NCBI GenBank assembly: GCA_007136375.1
Contig: SLHB01000436.1
Location: forward strand, 1-9,622
Origin: Candidatus Hydrogenedentota bacterium
Lineage (GTDB): Bacteria > Hydrogenedentota > Hydrogenedentia > Hydrogenedentales > SLHB01
DNA: 9,622 bases
Direction of reading: 5' to 3'
Below, piece after piece: positions 1 through 6,928 of this stretch. Every line of letters begins with the position of its first letter. Position 1 is the stretch's first letter. The notes beneath the pieces are model-generated. The model was not told the origin of the DNA and did no database searches. It saw only the letters and a program-made list of their open reading frames with translations. Made by a program: the position numbers and the translations under genes.

Positions 1-287
1 CGGGTATTTTGGTGTTGACGGCGAAAGAGCTGGAGGCCCGGCGGGGCAAGACCTACCCCTGCATCAAGTGCGGCCGTTGCATGGAGGCGTGCCCCATGCT
101 CCTGAACCCTTCTGAACTGGGTATCCTCGCGCGGAAGGGACGGCATGAAGAGATGGAGGCCTTCCATCTCATGGACTGTTTCGAATGCGGCTGCTGCGCC
201 TATGTGTGCCCCTCGAACATCCCGTTGGTCCAATACTTCCGTGTGGCCAAGGGACTGCTCCGCGAACGAAAGGCCGCCCAGAAATGA
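1..287 (+). CDS. rnfC: RnfC, electron transport complex subunit C (3' end only)
   Basis: This is the C-terminal part of RnfC, the peripheral cytoplasmic subunit that in the Rnf complex links the NAD site and RnfB to the membrane part. The frame is open to the left edge (first full codon at base 3), so the gene begins outside the window. Two ferredoxin-type 4Fe-4S motifs are seen: CIKCGRCMEACP, coded from base 60, and about 40 residues later CFECGCCAYVCP, followed by SNIPLVQYFR, a typical RnfC ending. The N-terminal nucleotide- and flavin-binding domains are not visible. The protein stops soon after the second cluster, so it lacks the long Ala-rich tail of the gammaproteobacterial forms. The stop codon overlaps the rnfD start (ATGA), which implies translational coupling. 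The family assignment is firm because both clusters and the SNIPL motif are present. Confidence 0.95.
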   Translation, partial: GILVLTAKELEARRGKTYPCIKCGRCMEACPMLLNPSELGILARKGRHEEMEAFHLMDCFECGCCAYVCPSNIPLVQYFRVAKGLLRERKAAQK

Positions 288-1342
288 CCGTCGGCATCGA
301 CACTGTGGAGCTCCGGCCTTCCCCGCACCTGAAGGACAAGGTGACCACCGACGTCATCATGGCGAACGTGGCTTGGGCCTTGGTTCCCATCTGCTTGTTT
401 GCGGTGTGGTCCTTCGGCCTCAGCGCCTTGCTGCTCCTTCTCGTCTGCACGGCCGCCTGTGTTGCAACCGAGGATCTCATCTACCGGCTTTCCGGCAATG
501 AATCGCCCATTCGCGATAACACGGCGGTCATCACCGGCATGCTCTTGGCCCTCACGTTGCCGCCGGGCTTCCCCTTGTGGATGGGCGCCGTGGGCGGCGT
601 GGTCTCCATCGCCATGGGCAAGGCCCTGTTCGGCGGATTGGGCTTCAACTCCTTCAATCCCGCCTTGGTGGGCCGCGCTTTCTTGCAGGCGTCCTTTCCC
701 GTCGCGATCACCACCTGGACGCCCCCTTATCTCGAAGGCCGCTTCACCCAGCTCATTCCATCGACGATGGCGCCGCCATTCATGACGCCGGCGGGCGTGG
801 TGGACTTCGTGCGGGCCGCCGGCGTGGACGGGTTTACGGGCGCCACGCCCCTGGCCCTCATGGAGTTCGAGCACCAGGCGACGCCCCTGACGCAGTTGTT
901 CATCGGGACGACAGCGGGCTCCATGGGCGAGACCTCCGCCCTGCTGATCATCCTGTGCGGCTTCTATCTCATCGCCCGCCGCATGATGAACTGGCGGATC
1001 CCCGCTTCGATTCTCCTCACCATGCTGTTGTTGGGCGCGATCTACTACGCCGTCGACCCCGTGGAGCATCCGAATCCCTTCTTCTACCTGCTGTCCGGAG
1101 GGCTCATGCTCGGGGCGCTGTTCATGGCCTCCGATATGGTGGGCTCCCCCACCGCACACAAGGGCATGTGGGTCTATGGGGCGCTCATCGGCGTTATCAC
1201 CTTCGCCATCCGGGTCCTCGGCGGGCTCCCCGAAGGCATCATGTACGCCATTCTGCTGGGGAACGCCGCGGCGCCCCACATCGACCAATTCACGCAGCCG
1301 CGCATCTACGGCGAGCGGCGCGCCAAGGACACCGGGACATGA
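284..1342 (+). CDS. rnfD: RnfD, flavinylated membrane subunit of the Rnf complex
   Basis: This is a 352-residue integral membrane protein of the NqrB/RnfD family, which carries a covalent FMN and forms part of the electron and ion path through the membrane. The family signature GFNSFNPALVGRAF starts at residue 120. The FMN attachment motif DGFTGAT spans residues 182-188, with Thr188 as the expected phosphoester-linked residue. Several long hydrophobic segments lie before and after these motifs, and the length is normal for the family. The start chosen is the ATG in the ATGA overlap with rnfC, which puts the conserved PSPHLKDK segment near the N terminus, as in other RnfD proteins. Longer in-frame starts lie inside rnfC and would add unrelated sequence. 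Flavinylation needs an ApbE transferase, which is not encoded in the window. Whether Na+ or H+ is moved cannot be told from this gene. Confidence 0.97.
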   Translation: MTVGIDTVELRPSPHLKDKVTTDVIMANVAWALVPICLFAVWSFGLSALLLLLVCTAACVATEDLIYRLSGNESPIRDNTAVITGMLLALTLPPGFPLWMGAVGGVVSIAMGKALFGGLGFNSFNPALVGRAFLQASFPVAITTWTPPYLEGRFTQLIPSTMAPPFMTPAGVVDFVRAAGVDGFTGATPLALMEFEHQATPLTQLFIGTTAGSMGETSALLIILCGFYLIARRMMNWRIPASILLTMLLLGAIYYAVDPVEHPNPFFYLLSGGLMLGALFMASDMVGSPTAHKGMWVYGALIGVITFAIRVLGGLPEGIMYAILLGNAAAPHIDQFTQPRIYGERRAKDTGT

Positions 1343-2061
1343 CCTACGCAACCGCGCCTTCTCCGGAGGGGCAGCCGCCGGAACAACAGCCGCCCAGACC
1401 GGCCGCCGGCAACAGCGCCCACATGATCGGCGCGCTTGGCGCCGTCGCGGCCTTGTCGGGCCTGCTTCTGGTGATGGTCTACCAGGCTACGTTGCCCATC
1501 ATCGAGGCGAACCGAGAGGCCTTGCTCCAGGAAGCCATCTTCGACGTGCTCCCGGGCGCGGAAAGCCGCGCCGCCTTTGTCATACGGAACGGCGCCCCTC
1601 CGGCTGAATTGGAGGAAGGTCAGGCCCTGGGCGACGCCGATTTCTACGCCGGCTTCGACGCGGACGGCGTCTTCGCGGGCGTCGCGCTGCGGGCGAGCGC
1701 CCAAGGGTACCAAGACGTGATTCGGGCGTTGTTTGGCTATGATCCGAACGCCCAGGAAATCATAGGATTCCGGGTTATGGAAAACCGGGAAACGCCGGGA
1801 CTCGGCGACAAAATCGCGTGGGATCCCGAATTCCTGGCGAATTTCGACGGGCTTCAGGCGCGGATCAACCCGGATACCGGGGAATTGGATCCACCCATCC
1901 GGGGCGTCCAGGAAGGCGCGAAGACCCAGCCCCATGAGGTCGACGGCATTTCCGGGGCCACCATCTCCGTGGACGCCGTGGTCACCATGCTGAACCGGGC
2001 CGTCGGCGAACGGGTCCCCTATATCCTGGAACACCTGGACATTATCGAAGGAGCGCGGTGA
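1339..2061 (+). CDS. rnfG: RnfG, FMN-binding subunit of the Rnf complex
   Basis: This is a 240-residue subunit with one N-terminal membrane helix (about residues 30-52) and an extracytoplasmic FMN-binding domain. The conserved ETPGLG is at residues 151-156. The flavinylation motif DGISGAT is at residues 202-208, with Thr208 as the predicted covalent FMN site. It matches the D-G-x-[ST]-G-A-T form of the RnfD site, as expected if one ApbE modifies both. The start is the ATG overlapping the rnfD stop (ATGA), with AAGGA about 9 bases upstream. This start gives an unusual Pro/Gln-rich cytoplasmic extension of about 28 residues before the membrane helix. A shorter start at Met29 (base 1423) would match usual RnfG length better, but it has no visible ribosome binding site. 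The stop overlaps the rnfE start (TGATG). Confidence 0.96.
   Translation: MTYATAPSPEGQPPEQQPPRPAAGNSAHMIGALGAVAALSGLLLVMVYQATLPIIEANREALLQEAIFDVLPGAESRAAFVIRNGAPPAELEEGQALGDADFYAGFDADGVFAGVALRASAQGYQDVIRALFGYDPNAQEIIGFRVMENRETPGLGDKIAWDPEFLANFDGLQARINPDTGELDPPIRGVQEGAKTQPHEVDGISGATISVDAVVTMLNRAVGERVPYILEHLDIIEGAR
2047..2053 (+). promoter_or_regulatory. ribosome binding site of rnfE
   Basis: GAAGGAG lies within the end of rnfG. It is 7 bases before the ATG at 2061 but only 4 before the in-frame GTG at 2058, so the ATG is preferred as the rnfE start. Confidence 0.7.
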
Positions 2062-2729
2062 TGCCGAAGCAAGACACCTTCACGCCTGGAGAGCCGCCGG
2101 TCCTGGAGGCCGATGTGTTCTTGAAGGGGCTTTGGCGCGAAAACCCCGTCTTCGTCAGCCTCCTGGGCATGTGTCCCGTGTTGGCCGTCACGAACACAGT
2201 GATGAACTCTCTGGCCATGGGACTGGCGACGACCTTCGTGCTCTTTATGTCCACGTCCCTGATTTCCCTGCTGCGGAGCTTCATTCCGAAGCAGGTGCGC
2301 ATTCCCGTGTTCATCGTCATCATCGCCACCTTCGTGACCATCGTCGAGTATTCCATCCAAGCCATTAGCTTGGAGCTCTACGAGAACCTCGGCGCCTTCA
2401 TCGCCCTTATCGTCGTCAACTGCCTCATCATGGGCCGCGCGGAGGCCTTCGCCTCGAAGAATCCTCTCCCCCGGGCCATGCTCGACGCCTTGGGCATGGG
2501 CGCCGGATTCACCTTCGCCCTCTTCTGCCTCGGCGCCGTGCGGGAGATCCTTGGCAGCGGCAGCTTCGCGGGCGTGGACCTCTTCGGCCCCAATTTCCAA
2601 CCCTGGGCCATCATGATTCTGCCGCCGGGCGGCTTCCTGGTGCTGGGCGGGTGGCTATTGCTCTTCGCCTGGGCCCGCGAGCGTTCGGACCGGAAGAAAG
2701 CGGAAGCGGAAGCGGCCGCGGGAGATTGA
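2061..2729 (+). CDS. rnfE: RnfE, membrane subunit of the Rnf complex
   Basis: This is a 222-residue polytopic membrane protein of the RnfA/RnfE/NqrD/NqrE family. In Rnf and Na+-NQR structures, two such subunits of opposite topology hold an iron-sulfur centre in the middle of the membrane through conserved cysteines. Both expected cysteines are here: Cys38 in LLGMCPVLAVT and Cys121 in VVNCLIMGRAEAFA. The VNCLxxGRAEAFA form marks it as the RnfE/NqrD type rather than RnfA. About six hydrophobic segments are seen, with a charged cytoplasmic tail rich in Lys, Glu and Ala after residue 205. The ATG at 2061 is chosen over the GTG one codon earlier because of ribosome binding site spacing. The stop is 4 bases before rnfA, so the two partner subunits are made together. 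Confidence 0.96.
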   Translation: MPKQDTFTPGEPPVLEADVFLKGLWRENPVFVSLLGMCPVLAVTNTVMNSLAMGLATTFVLFMSTSLISLLRSFIPKQVRIPVFIVIIATFVTIVEYSIQAISLELYENLGAFIALIVVNCLIMGRAEAFASKNPLPRAMLDALGMGAGFTFALFCLGAVREILGSGSFAGVDLFGPNFQPWAIMILPPGGFLVLGGWLLLFAWARERSDRKKAEAEAAAGD

Positions 2730-2733
2730 TTGC

Positions 2734-3315
2734 ATGAACCCCGATTCCCTGACATATGTGCTGCTGGACGCGTCCCTGGTAAACAACTTGGTCCTGGCGT
2801 CCTTCCTCGGCATCTGCCCCTTTCTCGGCGTCTCGGCCAAGAACGAGACCGCCGTGCCCATGGGCTTCGCCGTCATCTTCGTGATGCTCGTCGCGGGCGT
2901 CTGCTCCTACGCCATCAACCAGATCCTCATCTATTTCGACGCGCCCTATCTCCGCATCATCGCCTACATCGCCGTTATCGCGTCCGCCGTCCAGTTGGTG
3001 GAGATGTTCATCAAGTGGTTCAGCCCCACCTTGTTCCGGGCCCTGGGCATTTTCCTGCCCCTCATCACGACGAACTGCGCCATTATGGGCATGGCCCTCT
3101 TCGCCACGGCGCGGGAGTACAACTTCATGCAAACCCTGACCTACGCCATCGGCGGCGGGGTCGGCTTCACCTTGGCCTTGATCCTCATGTCCGGCCTGCG
3201 CGAGCAACTCGAATTGGCCGATGTCCCGAGCTTCGCCCGAGGCGCCGCGCTCACCCTGATCATCGCCGGCATCCTGTCCATGGCCTTCATGGGCTTCGCC
3301 GGTCTGGGAGGATAG
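2734..3315 (+). CDS. rnfA: RnfA, membrane subunit of the Rnf complex
   Basis: This 193-residue protein has about six membrane segments and is the partner of RnfE in binding the intramembrane iron-sulfur centre. Cys28 sits in LGICPFLGVSAKNETAVPMG and Cys115 in ITTNCAIMGMALFA, both classic RnfA motifs. The length is the family standard. The start ATG follows rnfE by 4 bases, with GGGAGA 8 bases upstream of it. The gene order seen is C-D-G-E-A. In Bacteroides-type operons rnfB precedes rnfC, while in Acetobacterium-type operons rnfB follows rnfA. No rnfB follows here, so the first arrangement is the likely one, though the upstream region is out of view. Confidence 0.97.
   Translation: MNPDSLTYVLLDASLVNNLVLASFLGICPFLGVSAKNETAVPMGFAVIFVMLVAGVCSYAINQILIYFDAPYLRIIAYIAVIASAVQLVEMFIKWFSPTLFRALGIFLPLITTNCAIMGMALFATAREYNFMQTLTYAIGGGVGFTLALILMSGLREQLELADVPSFARGAALTLIIAGILSMAFMGFAGLGG
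3306..3312 (+). promoter_or_regulatory. ribosome binding site of the small Cys-rich protein gene
   Basis: GGGAGGA overlaps the last codons of rnfA and lies 6 bases before the ATG at 3319. It is one of the strongest Shine-Dalgarno matches in the plus-strand operon and supports the 62-codon frame as a translated gene rather than a chance frame. Confidence 0.75.
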
Positions 3316-3318
3316 GCC

Positions 3319-3507
3319 ATGCTCGCGCACCTGGCCGCAACGGGCGCCATATTCGTCATCCTAGCGGCTTGGGTGGGAATCCGGGAATGGCGCGCGCGCT
3401 GGCAAGACCAAGCCGGGGAGACCTGTACGGAAACGCCGCTGGACGCCGGGAAGTGCGGGCATTGTGCCCTAAGCGCCATCTGCGGCGCGCGGAGCCCCCA
3501 CCCCTAA
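3319..3507 (+). CDS. small membrane-anchored Cys-rich protein, possible Rnf maturation factor
   Basis: This 62-residue protein has one N-terminal membrane helix (about residues 5-21), then a basic stretch (REWRARW, residues 22-28) that predicts a cytoplasmic C terminus. Four cysteines follow at 36, 46, 49 and 55, spaced C-x9-C-x2-C-x5-C around KCGHC. It starts 4 bases after the rnfA stop with a strong ribosome binding site, so it is part of the operon. I do not recognise it as a named family. Its layout (one helix, short linker, four cysteines) resembles NqrM, which helps build the iron centre between NqrD and NqrE, the homologues of RnfE and RnfA. It also resembles the FeoB-associated Cys-rich membrane proteins. 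A degraded RnfB N terminus is a third option, since RnfB also starts with a helix and a C-x2-C-x4-C cluster. A metal-binding role is inferred only from cysteine spacing and position. Confidence 0.75.
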   Translation: MLAHLAATGAIFVILAAWVGIREWRARWQDQAGETCTETPLDAGKCGHCALSAICGARSPHP

Positions 3508-3539
3508 TCTAAAGACGCGCCAGCCGCCGGAGGAGACAA

Positions 3540-3544
3540 GGGAG
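3540..3544 (+). promoter_or_regulatory. ribosome binding site of the sulfatase maturase gene
   Basis: GGGAG lies 8 bases before the ATG at 3553, with a second purine-rich run (GGAGGAGA) just upstream. This supports the start at 3553 over the internal ATG at 3595. The family normally has a few residues before MAKPxGPxCNLxC, which also fits. The 45-base gap after the preceding gene shows no clear promoter or terminator. Confidence 0.6.
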
Positions 3545-3552
3545 ACGACCCC

Positions 3553-4887
3553 ATGCCCGTAACGGGATCGCAGCGTCAACGCGGTTTCCACATCATGGCG
3601 AAGCCTACGGGGCCCGGCTGCAACCTGGACTGCGCCTACTGCTTCTACCTGGCGAAGGCGGAGTACTATCCCAGCCAGAAGCAGTGGCTCATGCCGCCGG
3701 ACGTGCTGGAGAACTTCATCCGCCAGTACATCGAGGCGCAACCGGCGAAGGAAGTCCACTTCGCCTGGCAAGGGGGCGAGCCCACCCTGGCCGGGCGCGA
3801 TTTCTTTGAGGACGTCGTGCGCTTCCAGGCCCGGCACGCCAACGGGCGAACCATCCACAACGCCTTCCAAACCAACGGCGTCCTCCTCGACGACGAGTGG
3901 GCGGCGTTCCTCGCCGAGCATGGCTTCCTCGTCGGCATCTCCATCGACGGCCCGGAACCCATCCACGACGCCTACCGCGTGGATCGCGGCGGGCGGCCCG
4001 TCTTCAACAAGGTCATGCACGGCCTGGAAGCCCTGCAACGCCACAACGTGGAGTACAACACCCTCACCTGCCTCCACGCCAAGAACGCCGGGAAGCCGAA
4101 GGAAATCTACAGGTTTCTGAAGGACGTGGGCAGCCGTTATCTCCAGTTCATTCCCATCGTGGAGCCAGCCGTCCCGGGCGGATTTCCAGAGCCACGGGAC
4201 TCGGAAAACGGCGCGGCGCCGCCAGAGCTACATCCGGCCACGGTGGGCGCGGAAGACTTCGGCGGGTTTCTGGTGGGCGTGTTTGATGAATGGGTGAAAC
4301 GCGATGTGGGCCGGATCTTCGTGCAACACTTCGACACCGCGTTGGAGGCCTGGGTTGGCTACGATCCCGGCCTCTGCGTGTTCTCGCGCCGCTGCGGCAA
4401 CGCCCTCGTCATCGAGCACAACGGCGACGTCTACGCCTGCGATCACTACGTCTACCCCGAACACCACCGGGGCAATATCCTCGAAGCGCCCCTCAACATG
4501 CTCGTCCATTGCGGCGAGCAGGAAGCCTTCGGCGCCGCCAAGGAAGAGACGCTGCCCCCCGCCTGCCAGAGCTGCGCCGTCCGTTTCGCCTGCAACGGCG
4601 GCTGCCCGAAGTACCGCTTCGTCCCCACGGCCCCCGGCGACCCGCCCATCAACTACCTATGCCCGGGGTATCAGCGCTTCTTCAACCACATCGACCCCTA
4701 CATGCGCTTCATGGCGGCGGAGCTCCAGGCCGGACGGCCGCCCGCCAATGTGATGGCCTACGCGAACAGCAAGGCCGACAGCCATGGGAGCGAACGTCAT
4801 GGCCCCTCCCTCAACGGGCCATGCCCCTGCGGCAGCGGCCGCAAGTTTAAGCGTTGCTGCGGCCGCAAGCGCACGAAGCGCCGATAA
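3553..4887 (+). CDS. anaerobic sulfatase maturase (radical SAM/SPASM) with C-terminal SEC-C motif
   Basis: This 444-residue cytoplasmic radical SAM enzyme matches the anSME family, which oxidises a Cys or Ser of a sulfatase to formylglycine. The SAM cluster motif is Cys23, Cys27, Cys30 (CNLDCAYC), and WQGGEPTL follows at residues 72-79. The SPASM region has Cys275, Cys281, Cys296 and Cys351 for one auxiliary 4Fe-4S cluster and Cys338, Cys341, Cys347 and Cys370 for the other, a spacing like that of the characterised clostridial enzyme. Asp297 beside Cys296 (YACDHY) corresponds to the catalytic base. After a linker (about 397-420) the protein ends in CPCGSGRKFKRCC (424-436), the C-x-C-x8-C-C SEC-C zinc motif best known from the SecA tail, then a basic tail. 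No sulfatase is in the window, so the substrate lies elsewhere. It is 45 bases behind the rnf genes and may share their transcript. Some family members modify other peptides, so the exact substrate is not certain. Confidence 0.92.
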   Translation: MPVTGSQRQRGFHIMAKPTGPGCNLDCAYCFYLAKAEYYPSQKQWLMPPDVLENFIRQYIEAQPAKEVHFAWQGGEPTLAGRDFFEDVVRFQARHANGRTIHNAFQTNGVLLDDEWAAFLAEHGFLVGISIDGPEPIHDAYRVDRGGRPVFNKVMHGLEALQRHNVEYNTLTCLHAKNAGKPKEIYRFLKDVGSRYLQFIPIVEPAVPGGFPEPRDSENGAAPPELHPATVGAEDFGGFLVGVFDEWVKRDVGRIFVQHFDTALEAWVGYDPGLCVFSRRCGNALVIEHNGDVYACDHYVYPEHHRGNILEAPLNMLVHCGEQEAFGAAKEETLPPACQSCAVRFACNGGCPKYRFVPTAPGDPPINYLCPGYQRFFNHIDPYMRFMAAELQAGRPPANVMAYANSKADSHGSERHGPSLNGPCPCGSGRKFKRCCGRKRTKRR

Positions 4888-4989
4888 CATACTAAAGAAA
4901 CAGCCGAAACACCACAGAAACACGCAACACCCTTCGCTCGAAGCGAGCAAAAACCGTTTCAAGAGCGTTTCTGCACTCCCAGATCCCCC
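4888..4989. other. convergent intergenic gap without a gene
   Basis: This 102-base A-rich spacer separates the two convergent operons. It holds two small inverted repeats. GCTCG-AAG-CGAGC (4936-4948) is followed by an A run on the plus strand, so it does not form a standard terminator in either direction. GCAAAAAC (4947-4954) pairs with GTTTCTGC (4967-4974), with one G-U wobble when read on the minus strand, but no U run follows it. Transcription presumably ends here from both sides, yet no convincing intrinsic terminator is seen. Rho-dependent ending is possible. Confidence 0.5.
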
Positions 4990-6873
4990 TTATTCTCGGC
5001 GCAGCGCCTTGACCAGCTCGGGAACCCGGCCCGCGACTCCGTAGAACTGCAGCCGGCCATGGCCATCGATGATGGCCACCTCGGGAAGGTAGGTGACCCG
5101 GTATTCCTGAAACGTCCGCGCCGACTCCACGTCGTGGCCCACGGGAAACTCGATGCCGAACCGCCGCACGTACGCCTCGACATCCGCGGCTTCCAGACTG
5201 GCGTCGTGAATACCGACAACCACGACATCGGGCGCGTCCTCGTACAACGCATGCAAGGCCCGCATCTCCTCGATTCGGTGGAAACCGTCGCCGGTCAGGT
5301 CGAAGCCGCCCCAGAATAGGAGGACAATCACCCGGCCCCGGAGATCTTCAAGGCTGAGATCCTCGGCGTTCCACCACGCGCTGGTATGCCACTCTGGCGC
5401 GGGATGGCCCACGAGGGGCTCCATGTTGTTCCGGGAGGTCTCACCCGCTTCTCCTGGATGTTCGGGTTGAAAGGGCTCCAGCGCGACCTGGGCCGGGGCC
5501 GGGTCGAGCAGGTCCACTTCAAAATGGCCCCGCAGGAACCGCAGGGGATGTTCGGCCCGGAACACAGCCACGGCCTCCTCCGGGTCGGGCATCCGGGACA
5601 GGCGCAGAGAGAAGGCGCCGTCCTCGCCGCTCAGAAGCCACAGAGGCGGATCGGCGTCCAGGGATGAAATCAACACGCCCTCCACGGGCTCGCCGCCAGC
5701 GCGCACGACGCCATGAATTTCGGGCATTCGCTTTAGCTCCAGCGTCTCCACATCAATGTTTTCGCCGCCTCCCGCCTGAACCAGCACATCCGAGAAGGGC
5801 TCCGCCATATAGCCGTCGGGCGGCAAGGCGCGGACAGCGCCCTCCCCCGCGCCGACTTGCAGCCGGAACTGGCCGTCCTCTTGCGTGACCGATTCCGCGA
5901 AGATCATGTCCTCCTTGAAGAACACGACGCCAACTTCCGGCATGGGTTCGCCTTCCTCATCCACCACCGTCCCCTGGATGTACACGGGCGGGACAAGCTG
6001 GAGATTGACGATGTTGTCCTCCGCGTCCCGCTGCAAGGACGTCTCGACGGGCTCGGGCGCGCCGTACTCGGGATGACGGACGGCGACGTGATAGTCGCCC
6101 CGGGGCGCGGTGACCGCGTAAAAGCCGTCGCTGTCGGTCAACTGGTCCGAAAACTTCCGCAGCCCCGTCGAGCCGAAGCGGAACAAGGTCACGCGGGCCC
6201 GCTCCACGCCCTGACCGTCCGGGCCGGTGACGCGGCCGCGCAACGGGACGCCAGGGTAGAGAGGAATGTCTTGGTTTTGAACCCGCCCCACGGGAAGGTA
6301 GGCCACGTGGCTCTCGGCATACCCCCGGTGGTCGATGATGCAGGAAATGTGGCTGTGGCGGGGCAGGTGAGGAATGGTCATGAACCCCTCGTCGTCGCTG
6401 CGGATGGCGGGGAAACCTTCGCGGACGAGATCCTCGACGGCGACGTGAAAGTGGTCGCCCACGGTCATGCTCTTGAGGCGGGCGCCGGCCAAAGGCTGGA
6501 AGTCCGAATTAATGACGCGGATTTCCATCTCGCCGGGCTCCATGAGCCAGACATCCACGTCGGCGTCCCCGGCCATTCTCGCGCTTACACCGCCCAGGCT
6601 GTACCCGTCCTTCCACGCCACCACCTCGACATGGCCCTCTCGCACATCGCCGAAGGCGAAGACGCCGCCGGCGCCGGTCGCGCCCACGCGCACGCGCCGG
6701 TCCTGGGTCAGCCACACCCGGGCGTCCTCGACGGGTTGGCCCTGATAATCGCGCACCGTGCCCGTCAGCTCAAAGGAGTGAACGGCGCCTTGGGCGGAAT
6801 GGGCCGCAAGGATCGTCATCATCACCGCGGCTCCAGCCAGGTTTGCCAAGTTCGGACGTTGTTGCCGGATCAT
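4990..6873 (-). CDS. secreted five-repeat carboxypeptidase-regulatory-like protein with CxxC-less redoxin tail
   Basis: This 627-residue exported protein has a signal peptide (residues 1 to about 30, ending in AQGA). Five beta-sandwich repeats of the carboxypeptidase regulatory-like type follow at about 35-112, 114-208, 210-296, 297-383 and 385-468, with recurring G-x-V-x-D-x-x-G-x-P-V-x-x-A and DxDGxF motifs. Residues 484-627 form a TlpA/AhpC-like redoxin domain: VGHPAP entry, LRGRVIVLLFWG strand, YLPEVAIID with the expected cis-Pro at 597. The active-site cysteines are replaced: FWGGFDLTG (520-528) has Asp525 and Gly528 where the CxxC pair should be. The only Cys after the signal peptide is Cys178, so thiol-disulfide activity is very unlikely. 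The ATG at 6873 follows GGGAGG and opens directly into the signal peptide; the longer open frame upstream is overlap with the preceding gene. It is last in a three-gene minus-strand set. The role is unknown; an extracellular binding or scaffold function is inferred. Confidence 0.85.
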   Translation of the reverse strand: MIRQQRPNLANLAGAAVMMTILAAHSAQGAVHSFELTGTVRDYQGQPVEDARVWLTQDRRVRVGATGAGGVFAFGDVREGHVEVVAWKDGYSLGGVSARMAGDADVDVWLMEPGEMEIRVINSDFQPLAGARLKSMTVGDHFHVAVEDLVREGFPAIRSDDEGFMTIPHLPRHSHISCIIDHRGYAESHVAYLPVGRVQNQDIPLYPGVPLRGRVTGPDGQGVERARVTLFRFGSTGLRKFSDQLTDSDGFYAVTAPRGDYHVAVRHPEYGAPEPVETSLQRDAEDNIVNLQLVPPVYIQGTVVDEEGEPMPEVGVVFFKEDMIFAESVTQEDGQFRLQVGAGEGAVRALPPDGYMAEPFSDVLVQAGGGENIDVETLELKRMPEIHGVVRAGGEPVEGVLISSLDADPPLWLLSGEDGAFSLRLSRMPDPEEAVAVFRAEHPLRFLRGHFEVDLLDPAPAQVALEPFQPEHPGEAGETSRNNMEPLVGHPAPEWHTSAWWNAEDLSLEDLRGRVIVLLFWGGFDLTGDGFHRIEEMRALHALYEDAPDVVVVGIHDASLEAADVEAYVRRFGIEFPVGHDVESARTFQEYRVTYLPEVAIIDGHGRLQFYGVAGRVPELVKALRRE

Positions 6874-6877
6874 GGTT

Positions 6878-6883
6878 CCTCCC
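6878..6883 (-). promoter_or_regulatory. ribosome binding site of the five-repeat protein gene
   Basis: On the minus strand GGGAGG lies 4 bases before the ATG at 6873. It selects this ATG over upstream in-frame codons that fall inside the preceding gene. Confidence 0.6.
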
Positions 6884-6928
6884 GCGTTGTCCTGCCTTAT
6901 TGGTCTATGCGCCCGCGGATCCGCCCGA

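Noticed and set aside
577..1338. Upstream extension of the rnfG frame across rnfD
   Set aside because: The sequence before the ATG at 1339 is Arg/His-rich and overlaps rnfD fully. Only the part from 1339 onward matches RnfG.
200..1351. Long minus-strand open frame (383 codons) opposite rnfD
   Set aside because: Its translation is His-, Gly- and Arg-rich without any domain pattern, and it lies antisense to a clear rnfD. It is a typical shadow frame in high-GC DNA.
4936..4948. Hairpin GCTCG-AAG-CGAGC as a terminator
   Set aside because: The stem is only 5 pairs, and the neighbouring run is A on the plus strand, which lies before rather than after the hairpin when read on the minus strand. Neither direction gives a hairpin followed by U residues.
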